Of a stretch of 64,000 bases of DNA, positions 11,856 to 23,735 are shown in pieces. The notes under the pieces are model-generated. The model was not told the origin of the DNA, made no database searches, and saw only the letters and a program-made list of their open reading frames with translations. This DNA is from Liolophura sinensis (lineage: Eukaryota > Mollusca > Polyplacophora > Chitonida > Chitonidae): NCBI RefSeq assembly GCF_032854445.1, contig NC_088306.1, forward strand, positions 29,173,764 to 29,237,763, written 5' to 3'. Every line of letters begins with the position of its first letter. The stretch's first letter is position 1. The position numbers and the translations under genes are program-made.

Positions 11856-13818
11856 ATGTCTGTGTTAGCCTTCTTCTGTCAGCGACCCAAAAAACGAAGG
11901 ACAGTTTCGCTGATAGCTGCCTGTGCAGTGCTTATCTTTATTTTGACATTCTCACAGCCATCCTTCATTAGATGACGACGGCTTTGAGCAAAAAGAGTCC
12001 GAGTATCACCGGCGCTTGCGCTTTCAAGCTGGTCAGGTGTGTATTCATCCGCAGCTGGAGGTTAATCACTCCTCCGTGCAACAGTTCTTCCGCGAGGAAG
12101 TGGGGCTGGAGTGTTCCAAAGATAGAAACTGGGTTTACGTGGAGAATGGCACTTTTCACGTGACACAGGACTCCAAAAGGCGTAGGGGAAAGGTGCTGTG
12201 TGAATATGGTCCCGCTATACAGAGGAAAGGACGACTACCATACAATGGATGGACAGCATATAAAACCCATGCACGATGGAGCTCCTTTGCATAGTGATTT
12301 TTTCAAAGTGGCATGCGTATCTCAGGACCAACATAGGTACTTTAACATTCACTCAGGGATTGCCTATAACGCTGCCGCGCATGCACGCTCTTCAGAGGTA
12401 CCGCTTCCGGTCAGTGCGATGGGGTACACTATTTTGATGGTGGGTTTCGATTCTGTATCCAGAATGACATGGATGCGACAATTACCGAAGACACATTCGT
12501 ACTTTGTTAACCAACTTAACGGCATAGTATTGGAAGGTTACAATATCGTGGGTGATGGAACACCCCAGGCGCTGTTGCCAATTCTAACAGGAAAGACCGA
12601 AGAAGAGCTGCCGGAAGCCAGGAAAGGAAAACCTAACGCGACTTCAGTCGACAAGCATCCGTGGATTTGGAAAGAGTTCAAAAAGTTAGGCTATATTACT
12701 CAGTGGGCAGAGGACATGGCGAGTATAGGCACGTTTACCTACAGGATGTTTGGCTTTAAAGAGCAGCCTGTTGATCACTACATGAGGACGTTTTATCTTG
12801 TCGCGGAAAAAATATATTCACATTTTAAACCGTATTGCTTAGGGTCTGTTCCACGCCATGTGAACTTTTTCAGCTGGCTGAAAGACACTTTTCGCATGTA
12901 CGGAAATAAACGGAAATTCATGTTCGGTTTTCATTCCGAGTTTAGTCACGGTGATAGTAATAAACTTCAGCTTGCTGACGCGCAGGCGCTTGACTTTCTA
13001 CGTTTTCTCAAAAATGGCGGCTATCTTGATTACACTATTTTGATCATGATGTCCGACCACGGTGCCAGGTTTCACGACGTGCGTGAAACCGTGCAAGGGA
13101 AACTTGAGGAAAGGATGCCATACTTTGCCTTCCGATTTCCGCCAGGATTTGATAAAAAGTATCCAATAGCTATGAAAAATTTCCGAACCAACGCCTACAG
13201 ACTGACGACGCCATTCGACATTCACGAGACGTTCCAGGATATTTTAGACTACAAAAATATCGAAAAGGGTGATCTTTCGCAGAGAGGGATCAGTCTTTTC
13301 GAGAAATTCCCAAAGAACGAAGCTGTGCGCATGCGGGGATTCAGCCGCACTGGTGTGCATGCTTAACTTGGGAGACAGTAAATGACAATGATGAAGGCGG
13401 CCTTGGTGCTGTCGGGGCGACAATTAAGTTTATCAACTCTTTTGTTGAACCTTTTAGAGACCAGTGTGCGAATTTGACTCTGTTGAGTATAACACGTATG
13501 GTAAAATACTCGACAAATGACAATGTGCTCAGGTTTAAGAAAAGTGAAGACCACGACGGCAGAAAAGCTGACTTGTCGGGGAAAATTTCGTCCACTGAAA
13601 CATTATATCAAGTGACGTTCAAAACTATTCCTGGTAACGGCCACTTCGAGGCTACAGTCCGGGAAAACGCCGAGAAAACCAGTTTTGCAGTAGACGAATA
13701 TGAAATCAGCCGGATTAACAAATACGGCAACGATCCAGCTTGCGTTATGGACTCTTACCCACATCTACGCCCGTACTGTTATTGTAAATCCAACATAACA
13801 CCAGAAACAAAAACGTAG
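11856..13818 (+). pseudogene. DUF229-family (alkaline phosphatase-like) gene with three frameshifts
   Basis: The product resembles the DUF229 family, a metazoan group in the alkaline phosphatase/sulfatase fold class with no settled function. The ATG at 11856 begins a short basic tail (CQRPKKRRT) and one hydrophobic segment (LIAACAVLIFILTF), a type II signal-anchor layout. The frame then shifts near 11970, to a part containing CSKDRNWVYVENGTF. It shifts again near 12205-12215, within CEYGP/VPLYRGKDD. The 12200-13366 frame holds the core: GFDSVSR at residues 82-88, HSEFSHGD at 245-252 and SDHG at 285-288, the probable metal-binding and catalytic blocks. A third shift near 13325 leads to AGIQPHWCACLTWETV and the Cys-rich family C-terminus (ISRINKYGNDPAC, LRPYCYC), ending at TAG 13816-13818. 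There are no introns. All conserved blocks are present in order, so this is either a recent pseudogene or an intact gene with base-calling indels. Confidence 0.8.
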
Positions 13819-15005
13819 TATGGGATTGGGCATGTAGGTATGTTGTTTTTAAAATAGTAAAATGTCAAACTTTATACCAAAAGAATTGTATAATTTGTAA
13901 TATATAAAACACCAAATGCAAAAGAAATATTTGGTCACACGTTCCCACAATATGTGAGCTCTCCCTGCAATGTAAAGCACAGCCTTATTTATCGGATATT
14001 TGTGGAAAACCAGATTGAGGATTTCATTTTCAAACCCTACATACACATAGCATTATTTGGCACTGACGCCGTGAGATCTTCCTTGCATGTGAAATCAGGC
14101 ACATTGGCACCAATTTGTCCAATATTCTGTGCAAGTGTACACTGTCAGACTTCATCACAATTGCTCTGTTTACTAATACTTGTAATTTCGGATTGTTTTC
14201 ACATTGTCTTATTTTCACCATTGGTTTGCATCACATCCTAACAAGTCTTCAGAGGACATGAACCGTTGCCTGGAATCTGTACGAAAATACCAAAAACAGT
14301 TTCTCTGATTTCAAAGCCTTGGCCCGTGTGTACAGGTAAATTAGGTCAGCGATTTAACACGCAGATAGTGGTAAAATAAGAAAGATACTTAACCCCGGGT
14401 GCAGGTAAACGAAGACTGCCTTATGTACATCTTAAGCCAGACACGGCTTTTCTCTTTCATAGGAGTTTTAGAATTTGCTATCAAAAATTAAACAAAGTTC
14501 AGGTCATATGAAAATCCAGAAGAGACTGTCTTAAAGGGAAGACAACGTAAGCCGCAAAAGAAGAGATCATTAAGAACTCTGAAAGTAGTTAGTATTTTAG
14601 ATTTTCAGACAGATTTGAATTCAGTCAAAGTTGTGGATTGTAGGTTGGGTTTCATGAACCACACTTACGTCACCAGTGATGTCACACAACATTTTCTATA
14701 TCTTAATGTTACGCCTTGAATAATATTCCAGTGAACTTGACTGGTTTACAGTGTGCCATGTAATGTCAGCCAATACCCGGCCACAGAATGTCGACGTGAC
14801 GTCATTGGGGATATACTATGAATATAATCCATGAAGCGCTTCATACAATTTGCAAATCTGTCAAGGTTTAATTCCGTGAAAAGTCAAAGCTAGAAAGAAG
14901 TGACGGTATTTTCAGATGCAGTTTATTATGAGGTTGATTTCGACCTAATGTTTTCTTTCCATATATAGGACTGCTTTACCAAATGTAAACCATGCAGGGT
15001 TTATG
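13819..15005. other. downstream of the DUF229 gene; no gene
   Basis: AT-rich with no coding block. One palindromic TGACGTCA lies at 14797-14804. There is no long poly(A) after 13818 to suggest a processed retrocopy. Confidence 0.35.
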
Positions 15006-15009
15006 GTAC

Positions 15010-15240
15010 AGAAATAAAACTTGGCGAGCCTCTCGCAAATGCGGTCGCTGTGAGTTCATGTCCAGCTTATTGCGACTCCCTCTCGTGTTGTTCGTGGGAT
15101 GGTCCTGCAGCAACCTGCGGATGATCGTGCGTTTCCCCCGGCCTCTGCCCGGTTTCCCCCTACCATCATGCAGGGGTGTAAGTGAAGTGGTCTTCAGTAC
15201 GGCGTAAAAAACCCAATCAAATAAATAAATAAAACGTTGG
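15010..15240 (+). mobile_element. SINE, family 1
   Basis: B-box-like part (ggtcgctgtgagttcatgtcc), body (gcaacctgcggatgatcgtg, then cccggtttccccc) and 3' end (cagtacggcgtaaaa, then aaataaataaataaa). The A-box region is truncated. Confidence 0.8.
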
Positions 15241-16680
15241 GTTGTTGCATATTTTTGTACAGATTCCAGTCATAGGTAAAAGCGGACATCTCATGTTTTT
15301 ATTCTGTATTCCACTTGAAACTTGAAGGATCTCAAATGAAATCATAAAAAATGGCTTCCAATGACAATATGATTTTTTCGTTGTTACTGTTAATGTTTTG
15401 CAATGGGAAACACGTTTCGTCCAATGAAAAACGAAGGGATACAACTACAGGCGTTGCGGAGAAAAACATTAATGAGAGTGCAAGTTAATCTACCTAATCT
15501 CCAAATGTGATAATCCTCCGCCGGCAACACTTGACCTCTGCAATACATCCAGCTGACTTTTTACATGAGCCAGCTTTTTCTCCAACCGTTTCAGCTCAGC
15601 CTATAAGTTATAGGGGAGCAAGTCATGCCCAGATGGTTAAGACGTTTTGCATTTCAATCTCTGCAAGACAAATCACGCCGGTGTTCGACATGAAATCTCT
15701 GGCTTTCCTGACATTTTAAGTCCTTAGGATTTGGATAAAAGTAAATGGTCGATGACACTCGTGTGGCCCTTCGTGCAGGTTAACATTCGATGAAGGCCAA
15801 TTGTCCTCCACCAACATGGTGAGCATGTCTGTTTGCCTCATGTTGGAGAATACGTCAGTCTCATGTTGGAGAATTCGTCAGAAAAATAACATTTTCCCCC
15901 CGAACACTCCGGTTTACTAATTTCATGAAATGAGCGGCCATCATATAAGTAAAACATGCGTGAATATGGCGGAAAACAAGAATGAAATAACAATTTATCT
16001 TGATTTCAGTTCTGTGCGTTTTTATGCGGTTTTCACAAGGGTGTGAGGTGATTTTGCCTGTCTACACAGAGTAAATTTCATAACTTGCGCAACTGCGGTT
16101 AGCCACATTTCAAAGCCGTTTCGATCTCCAAAACTAGGTAATTTAAATCAGAATTTTAACGTTGATTTAATGCCACTTTCTGGACCCTTAAGCTAAAAGT
16201 TAAAACTGAGAATATTTGATGAGGGTTAGTTGAAGACAAATGTATCCGAATTTGAATTTAAATTGCGCTAATACCGAAGCCTTAAATTTGAACTATAGTG
16301 AAATTACAAAATATATAATCCAAAATTATTTATTTAGTTTCAAATTTTGACGGAACATCATGTATAAAATTTGTAAGTAAAGTTTACAGGTTAACATATA
16401 CTTATAATAGAGGTCATAATTTATATGTACGGTTAAGTTCATAACTTCATTAAAACTATATCGGTGCAGTTATAGCAGGAATTGTGAAAGGTAAATTATT
16501 TCAAGTTTAGGCTTCTCTATCCAACACTGAAACACAAGTTGTCTTCAACGAACCTATGCCTGTGTTAACGGCCCCAGGAGCACATTCGATAACTTGTCGA
16601 AGGCCCAACGAAAAACGGGTGTTGGAAATCGAAATATAGACTGAATCCTGGCCTGGATTAGCTCACCTTCCCACTGAGCC
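15241..16680. other. no recognisable feature
   Basis: AT-rich; short frames without support. Confidence 0.35.
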
Positions 16681-16890
16681 AGTGGCCGATTCCACAAAGC
16701 CATTTCTTATCTAAGTCAAAATTGGAAATACGACCTATTGTTTTCGGTTTTAAAAGTTAAAATTTTTCTACCTCATCAATTTTATCTTAAGACAAACGTG
16801 TCTAAATTGCAACTTCGTATACCAAAAACTATGCTTTGTGAAGAAGTTTAACATTTTCGGCTTCAGTCAGGCTTTTTGGAATCGGCTCCT
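16681..16890. mobile_element. MITE-like element
   Basis: Terminal inverted repeats of about 22 bp: gtggccgattccacaaagcc on the left against ggctttttggaatcggctcc on the right. Interior about 165 bp, AT-rich, non-coding. Confidence 0.6.
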
Positions 16891-17017
16891 TGTCTGATTA
16901 CCTGCTGTAACCATACCCTGGCTAACTAGACAGGGCGAAGATCCCTCGTATCCTTTTCTTACTCCGGTGTGTCTGTAAGAACGTTCTACGAAAGCCAGCT
17001 GATTACACTAGAAACAC

Positions 17018-17505
17018 ATTTAAAGGAAAAGACCTCTAAAATCGAAGTAGGCATCACTAAATAGGCCGCTTAAAACTATGCATAAATCTACTTTCATCTA
17101 TTTTTTTTGGAGGGGGGGGGGTTTGGGCAAGAGAGTTAAAGGCGTTCAAACATTTGGATTCTAAAGTGGGATTTATGGACCATAATATCGGAGTTCAAGA
17201 ACTCTGACGTCACAGTTTTTCAGAATGTTTCCAACTCTAATCACGACACAGAATGTTGGAATAACTCTTTTTACCCATGAGTAAAATTCCTTCCTTCTGG
17301 TGAACATCACGAATAAAAGGTTATGTGACGTCAGAATTCCTAGATACCGGCAGTATGCCTAATAAAGCCCACCTTACTATTCAAATATTTGAGTGCCTTT
17401 CTACATCTTAAAAAATCTGAAAAAGTAAATGAAAGTATGTTACGCACAGTTTTCAGCTGTTTGTCTTATTGAACCTTACTTCATTTTTATTTAAGATCAT
17501 GTTAC
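17018..17505 (+). mobile_element. dispersed element, copy A
   Basis: Aligns by eye along its whole length with 52808-53745: aaaggaaaagacctc, gttaaaggcgttcaaacatt, tttatggaccata, ccttccttctggtga, ttcctagat. Contains TGACGTCA at 17205-17212 and 17325-17332. The segment that is a 41-bp array in the other copy is single-copy here. Confidence 0.7.
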
Positions 17506-18535
17506 TGCAAAGCAACATAATATTACGTTGTCAACCACAATATCCCGTTACACCAACAAAAATAGTCTGTTAGGCCAACAGAACAAATTTGCCACAAATA
17601 ACATTTTAGCAGTGTAACATGGTCTATTTCTGTATCTACTCATGAAACATATATAGTATTCTGTCAGTATAACAGATTTGTTTTTATAGTGTAGTATATC
17701 AGGCAGTCATTATTGATAACTTCCTCGGGATTTGCATAGCCTTCGTCTCGCTTCCTCATTACGTAGTAAACGACAAAGTCCCGGTGATCAAGAAGCGTAC
17801 AGACGTGATGTGTCAGTTGAAGATGAAACATTCACACAGCATCCGGAGACAATATCCTCGTCAGTCACACGATAACAACGCCTATCTGATGAATGTATGC
17901 ATACGGATATCATAATGTCCTCATGGGAGACAATTTGGCGATGACTGAGGGTCTTTGTTATTGAGCAAAAGCAGCAGTGGTCGACATTATGGTATCATTA
18001 AATATATGGAGGATAAGGCATAAAGGCATTCTACAGGTCATGTTCATTCGCGTCCGAATGAATCGTGTGGAGCAATTTATGTTTCCAGACGTCGTATAGA
18101 CACATTAATAGGAGATAGTTTCACTTGCCAATGGAACCAATATTTGAGGCGGAAATATCCATTGCCTTCTTCCTGATACATTTCCTTGATACATCTCTTC
18201 CAGTTAATCACCAGTAGAGCGATGAAAACGTCAATATAGCGGAAACAAACAGCAGACTACATCAAACCACTCCGAATTAATAAGTATCCGCGCGAAAAGA
18301 TTGTCCAAACCGTTCTCACAAGGACAGGAAGACGGCAAATAAACTCAGCAAAGCTTGGTTGTATTTAGTCGACCTCCCGGTGCTTTCTTCAAAACCTAAT
18401 CCTGTAAAGCTTGCTAATGATCAATTTCATAGTCCCCGGAGTGTCCGGGGAAAAGCGCCAACATTTAGCAAGTTACTGTTAAATTTTCAGCAGTCATGCG
18501 CACCATACTGGTGAAAGAGAAATCGTCGAACCCCA
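17506..18535. other. no recognisable gene
   Basis: No coding block. A fragment near 18450-18510 (gcgcaccatactggtga) resembles the dispersed repeat seen at 19917 and 46115. Confidence 0.35.
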
Positions 18536-18785
18536 TTTACTTATTTGATTGGTGTGTGACGCCGTACTCAAGAATATTTCACTTATACATCAGCATTATG
18601 GTGGGAGGAAACCGGGCAGAGCCGGGAGGAAACCACGACGATCCGCAGGTTGCTGGCAGACCTTTCCACGTACGGCCGGAGAGGAAGAAAGCAAGAGCTA
18701 CACTCAAACTCACAGCGACCGCATGGGTGGGAGGCTTCTGGGTCATTGCGCCGCGCTTGCACGCTATCCATGAACCCACGGAGCC
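18536..18785 (-). mobile_element. SINE, family 1
   Basis: Reads in reverse as the family 1 body: gacgccgtactcaagaatat, gtgggaggaaaccgggcaga, actcacagcgaccgcatg. A C-rich tract follows at 18785-18845. Confidence 0.8.
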
Positions 18786-19462
18786 CCCGCCCCAGACCAT
18801 ACTCCCCATCCCCCCCCAACCCCCACCCCCCACCCCAGCCTACTTTAACCCCAATAAGGCTGCCCAAGCTGTGAGTGGGTGAACCTAAAAATTCCCTGCC
18901 AAGGCCTGGTTCGAACCACCACATCGTGTGACACAATGACTGATAAAAAAAGCAAGCACGGTCAACAACTAGGCCTCTTCCCACTCCCGGTCAGCTACCC
19001 TACATGTGACCTATAGAAGGATTTAATATCTCACAACGCCGGACGTCTATATGCACAGAAATGGTCTCTATTAATTTATGACCAAATTTTCTCCTCATCC
19101 CGACCCCAGAACTTGACAAAAGAATGCCGAATGATGTAAACGCCTCTCACATGCCTGAATTTCACAGCAAATTACCATATTCAGTGAGATTAGCTGTACG
19201 ATATAATTGGTGCTACATATAAACTAAACATTCAGTAATGTGGGGAAAAAAGATGTTTGACTGAGTCTGTGTGTCCATATTCAAATTGGCGACAATGCAC
19301 TGGTACAGAAAAACCACTCAGGTTAAGCCCCTTAAAGTTATTCCCCCTGTCAAATCAAGTCAAAGGTTTCACAGTTTCATCAGTCGAGTAAGGGACAGGA
19401 AGTCATGGTATAATATCGCCTGTATTACTGCACACCGATGCAGTCGTAACGATTTATTGATT

Positions 19463-19645
19463 TTATTCTTCTTTTAAGCCGTATTCAAGAATATTTGGCT
19501 TATACAACGGCGGCCAGCATAATGGTAGGATAAAACCGGGCAGCGCCTGAGGGAAACCCACGACTATCCGTACGTGGATGACAAGTCCTCCCACGTACGA
19601 CCGGAGAAGAAGCCAGCATAAGCTGAACTTGTGGTGACGTATCCG
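19463..19645 (-). mobile_element. SINE, family 1, partial
   Basis: gccgtattcaagaatatttg, cggcggccagcataatggta, cacgtacgaccggagaagaa. Confidence 0.7.
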
Positions 19646-20107
19646 ATTATCATATTCCTGATGATTGGAACAATTATAACCCATCAGGCGTACTCTATCG
19701 TATTTGAAATCGAGCCCAGGAATTTATGAAACTATATAAAATTTATGACTTGATATACGCGCACGAAGTGAACCGGTACACTCGGAGAGCTATTCCACAA
19801 GACGACTCCCGCCATGCGTTAATCACTGTCATACTTTAGCTAATTGCCGCTGTATTATTCATGATCATAACCCTTATCACATCAGCCTGGATATACTTAT
19901 TTATTGACATCTCCAGACGTGTGACGCACAGACATGCACACCATATTGGCGGAGGACAAATGGTCTTCGACAAATGTTAGACTGCACAAACTCACCCACG
20001 AGCGTTAGTCGATCACTGATTGTCAACACGGACAGCCTAGGAAACTAAGACACTCCATAGCTCTGCCTGAAACGGGGATTGTACATGCACCTCGTGTGTC
20101 TCGTAAT

Positions 20108-20320
20108 ATTTATTTATTTATTTTATTGGGTTTTACGCCACACTCACGAATATTTCACTTATACGATGGCGGCCAGCAGTATGGTGGGAGGAAACCTTCC
20201 CACAGACGACCGGAGAGGAACCAGGCATAAGCTGGACTTGAACTCACACCGACTGCATGGCTGAGAGGCGCCTTGGCCATTGCGCCGCGCTGTCACGCTA
20301 ACAACCTCGGCCACGGATGT
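20108..20320 (-). mobile_element. SINE, family 1, with internal deletion
   Basis: Tail attttattgggttttacgcc and the 3' body are present, then the part that normally holds aaaccgggcagagcccgggg is missing between ggtgggaggaaa and ccttcccac. The tRNA-like part is present at the far end. Confidence 0.75.
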
Positions 20321-20977
20321 CCTTGCCTCCTTCCACGTCATCAGTCTACTATTTTAACACTGTGCAGACATAAATGATTAATATAAGTAGATGTGTTATA
20401 ACCTCCAAAAGGGCGCTTATATAATGCACTTTATCATCGTCCTATATCAACGTCAAGGTCAAAGCAACACGCGGCATAAAATTTCATCCAACAATTTACC
20501 ACAGATACATGTTTTAATTTTATCTTAAAGGCCTGGTTTGCTTTATGGATTTTGTTGTGTAGTAGGCTCATGGGGTAATTTAATCAAGTCTTGCCTTTGT
20601 TTCTGTACATATCACCCGTTACAAATACAGGTAATTAAAATCGCTCAATTAAATTTTGGCTTTATGCGTCTCGCATCAAAAGCAGTGAGATGATTTTTAT
20701 ATGTATGTGCATATACAATTATATTCCGGTTCCTCTGTTAACTACTCAAAACAATAATTCTCTAAAACCTGAAAACTACCCTCTGTTGAGAAAAAATCGT
20801 GCCGGGTTCAAAGAATACAAACACGAACTTCGTAAGACAAAATCATCTTCTGTACTGACAAAACCGTGTCTAACTGCTAAGATACAGCTAACATCGGCTG
20901 AAAGAAGAACGTGCAGAAGTCACAACCTCTGGTCGAGTTTTACTCGAACTGTACAGAAACTAGACCGCTTATATAAA

Positions 20978-21178
20978 TATACAGGCCTGCCTCCAGACAA
21001 ACATACAGGCCTGCCTCCAGACAAACATACAGGCCTGCTCCGATACAGGCCTGCTTCGATACAGGCAAATGTACAGGCCTGCTTCCATACAGGCAAATGT
21101 ATAGGCCTGCTTCGATACAGGCAAATGTACAGGCCTGCTCTCATACAGGCAAATGTACAGGCCTGCCTTGATACAGAC
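20978..21178. repeat. compound tandem repeat built on acaggcctgc
   Basis: Two unit types: tccagacaaacatacaggcctgc, and then gatacaggcaaatgtacaggcctgc. Open in several frames on both strands; not considered coding. Confidence 0.85.
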
Positions 21179-21179
21179 A

Positions 21180-21740
21180 TATTTATCATTTGCATTAGAA
21201 CACCTTCTCACTGTTTACATCTGCATCTATTTATGAATTTATCTTAACATTTAATTATTATGCATATCATAACAGTAGTACACATATGTACTATAGCAAA
21301 AAACAAAACAAAAACAAAGCCAAATGCACTTTGCCAAATCATAACAAATTATTATTATAAGAGGAATCTGTTGTATAAATAGATCAAATATAACAGCCTG
21401 TAGTTAAAAGACTAGATAAATATACACATAAACATATGTATACATGTATACTGATAGTTTAATAAAATTACTAGCACATAAAAATATCTAACTTATTAAT
21501 TACATATACATTATAATACATCAGGTGATTATATAAATATAATTAGAATTTCACTTCAATTTATACACAGAATGCAAAATATTTGTACCAAATGTCTGAT
21601 TTTGTACCTTACACCATCTCAAAGCTGCACATCACATACATGACAAACCATGTCAAACAGAAAAAATCTTATATATATATATATATATATATATCAAGGA
21701 AAAACCTTGAAAAAAGTACATAAATTCAGTTTTTTCTTTG
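21180..21740. other. AT-rich, no gene
   Basis: Contains a (TA)n microsatellite at about 21670-21694; nothing else. Confidence 0.4.
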
Positions 21741-21744
21741 TGCC

Positions 21745-22105
21745 CTTTCTTGTACCTCAAGTACCCTTTCTTGTACCCCAAGTACCTGTCCTTGTGCCCC
21801 AAGTACCCATCCTTGTGCCCCAAGTACCCATCCTTGTGCCCCAAGTACCCATCCTTGTACCCCAAGTACTCTTCCTTATACTCCAAATTCACTTCCTTGT
21901 ACCCAAGTTCCCGTCCTTGTACCCAAGTTCCCGTCCTTGTACCCCAAGTACCCTTTCTTGTACCCCAAGTACCCTTCCTTACACTCCAAATTCACTTCCT
22001 TGTACCCTAGTTTCCTTCTCTGTACCCCAAGTTCCCTTCTTTGTATCTCAAGTTCCCTTCCTAATACCTCAAGTTCCCTTCCTAATACCCCAACTTCCCT
22101 GACTT
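21745..22105. repeat. minisatellite, 21-bp unit
   Basis: Unit of the type cccaagtacccatccttgtg. The repeat encodes a VPQVPIL-like string only because its period divides by three. Confidence 0.9.
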
Positions 22106-22109
22106 GTAC

Positions 22110-22800
22110 GTGACACATCTGAGCAGCTACCCAAAACCACATATATGCATATATACTTCATACATACAAACATATATGTATACAGACTGTAGCATATATC
22201 AGCAGATTTGTATCCCTTTAACATAAACAATAACCACAAAACTATGCCATATTAAGTGACAACACAAACTGTTCCCAAAGCATTTTTAGCAGTTTTACTA
22301 CAACACAGAAAGCATTTAATGGGATAAAATAAAGTTGTCAATCGGAATCACAGCTTTTGCTATATTTAGTATGAAAACATATGCATGAAGTATTTCAGGC
22401 CACTGTTCTCCATTCTATTCTGTTATTTTTTTAAATTTCTGTACACCTTAAAAAGTCTTGAAAAATTGAAATTTCTAAAAATACAGCTGTTTCAATTTTA
22501 CTTGGCATCATTGTCTGCATAATATTTATCTCATTATACTGGCTGCTTAGTTGGCTAGTTCCAGTGTCCATTTGAGTATACAGGTAATGCCGCCTCACTG
22601 AAATGCCATACCACAGACACCAAACTCTGCGAATTAAAGGCTACTAGAAATCAGCAATGGTCAGATACTGTCATCGGCTCAGAAAACACTGAAAGCAGGA
22701 GAATCTTGAAAATCACTTGTCTGAGACGGAGAATGCACCATCATCTCATGTGATCTGGCAAATGAATGGCTAACACCTTATCTTGACAACAGTCCATTTC
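22110..22800. other. no gene recognised
   Basis: AT-rich sequence, possibly downstream of the minus-strand transporter. No coding block. Confidence 0.35.
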
Positions 22801-22802
22801 CA

Positions 22803-22967
22803 AAGTCTTGGATGTGACCAGACTCAGGTGTGACCAGACTCAGGTGTGATCAGACTCAGGTCTGACCAGGCTCAGGTGACCAAACCAGACTCAGGTGTGA
22901 CCAAACCAGACTCAGGTGTGACCACGCTCAGGGGTGATCAGACTCAGGTGTGACCACACTCAGGCAA
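22803..22967. repeat. short tandem repeat, gtgaccagactcagg unit
   Basis: About eight copies of a 17-24 bp unit built on tgaccagactcaggtg. Confidence 0.85.
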
Positions 22968-23216
22968 GTACCTAGGTTGCCCTCATGCAGGTACCAAGCG
23001 GAAACCATTTCAGGCACTTAAAATAAATGTACATTTACAATTCTAAAGAATTTAAGCTTTTCAGGTCCTCTGCTTGCTGACATCACTTGATTGATGACAA
23101 CAACAAACATACAACATGTATATGTAGATGCATACAAATCAGGATGCTTTGTTCAGCTACATGTACTTGTATGATATTGTAATACATGTGTACACTGTCA
23201 ATGCAGATTTATGGGA

Positions 23217-23560
23217 GGCCGCTTTGGTGGCCTAACAATAACAGCTTCCACCTTCAAGTCAGGAGACCTGGGATCAACCCAGGGTCCAGTCATACCAAAG
23301 CCTTTAAAAATGGTACTTGTTGCCGCCTAGCTTGGCACTCAGGACTGAGAGTTTAGAGTGAGGGAACAAGCCTGGTTGGCATGGTGCCTGCTTAATGTGA
23401 CTGGGTCATATCTGGTGTCTTCGGCATGATACTTCAGTGATGACAGCACGCTGACAGCATAGACTCGTTCTGCCACAAGACGACACAGTACATTGTACAC
23501 ACTCCTCGTCGTCATGTGGCTGAAAAATTGCTAATCACAACGTTACAAACCAAGTATTCA
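23217..23560 (+). mobile_element. SINE, family 2 (tRNA-headed)
   Basis: Head with A-box-like ggtggcctaacaat and B-box-like gggatcaaccc; body ggtgtcttcggcatgatact; 3' end cgtcgtcatgtggctgaaaa then ttgctaatcacaacgtt. It lies about 180 bp beyond the stop codon of the minus-strand transporter. Confidence 0.8.
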
Positions 23561-23735
23561 GTCAATCACAATTACATGTCTTAAATGCAAGAATACATGC
23601 TTTGCTTGTTGGAGTCTTGATGCTAGTCTATTGTAACAAACCCTTCAGTAGGAATCAAAGACAGTATATTGGATACAAATGGTTTTTTCACTGCCTGGGA
23701 GGATGGATATTTCCTGACTTCTGACTCCCACAGGG

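Noticed and set aside
18496-18984. Frames of 128 and 133 codons on the two strands
   Set aside because: They lie across a SINE and a C-rich tract.
20690-21247. 185-codon frame
   Set aside because: Its second half is the acaggcctgc tandem repeat; the first half has no family or splice support.
21650-22102. Proline-rich 150-codon frame
   Set aside because: Encoded by the 21-bp repeat, with no conserved start or splice context.
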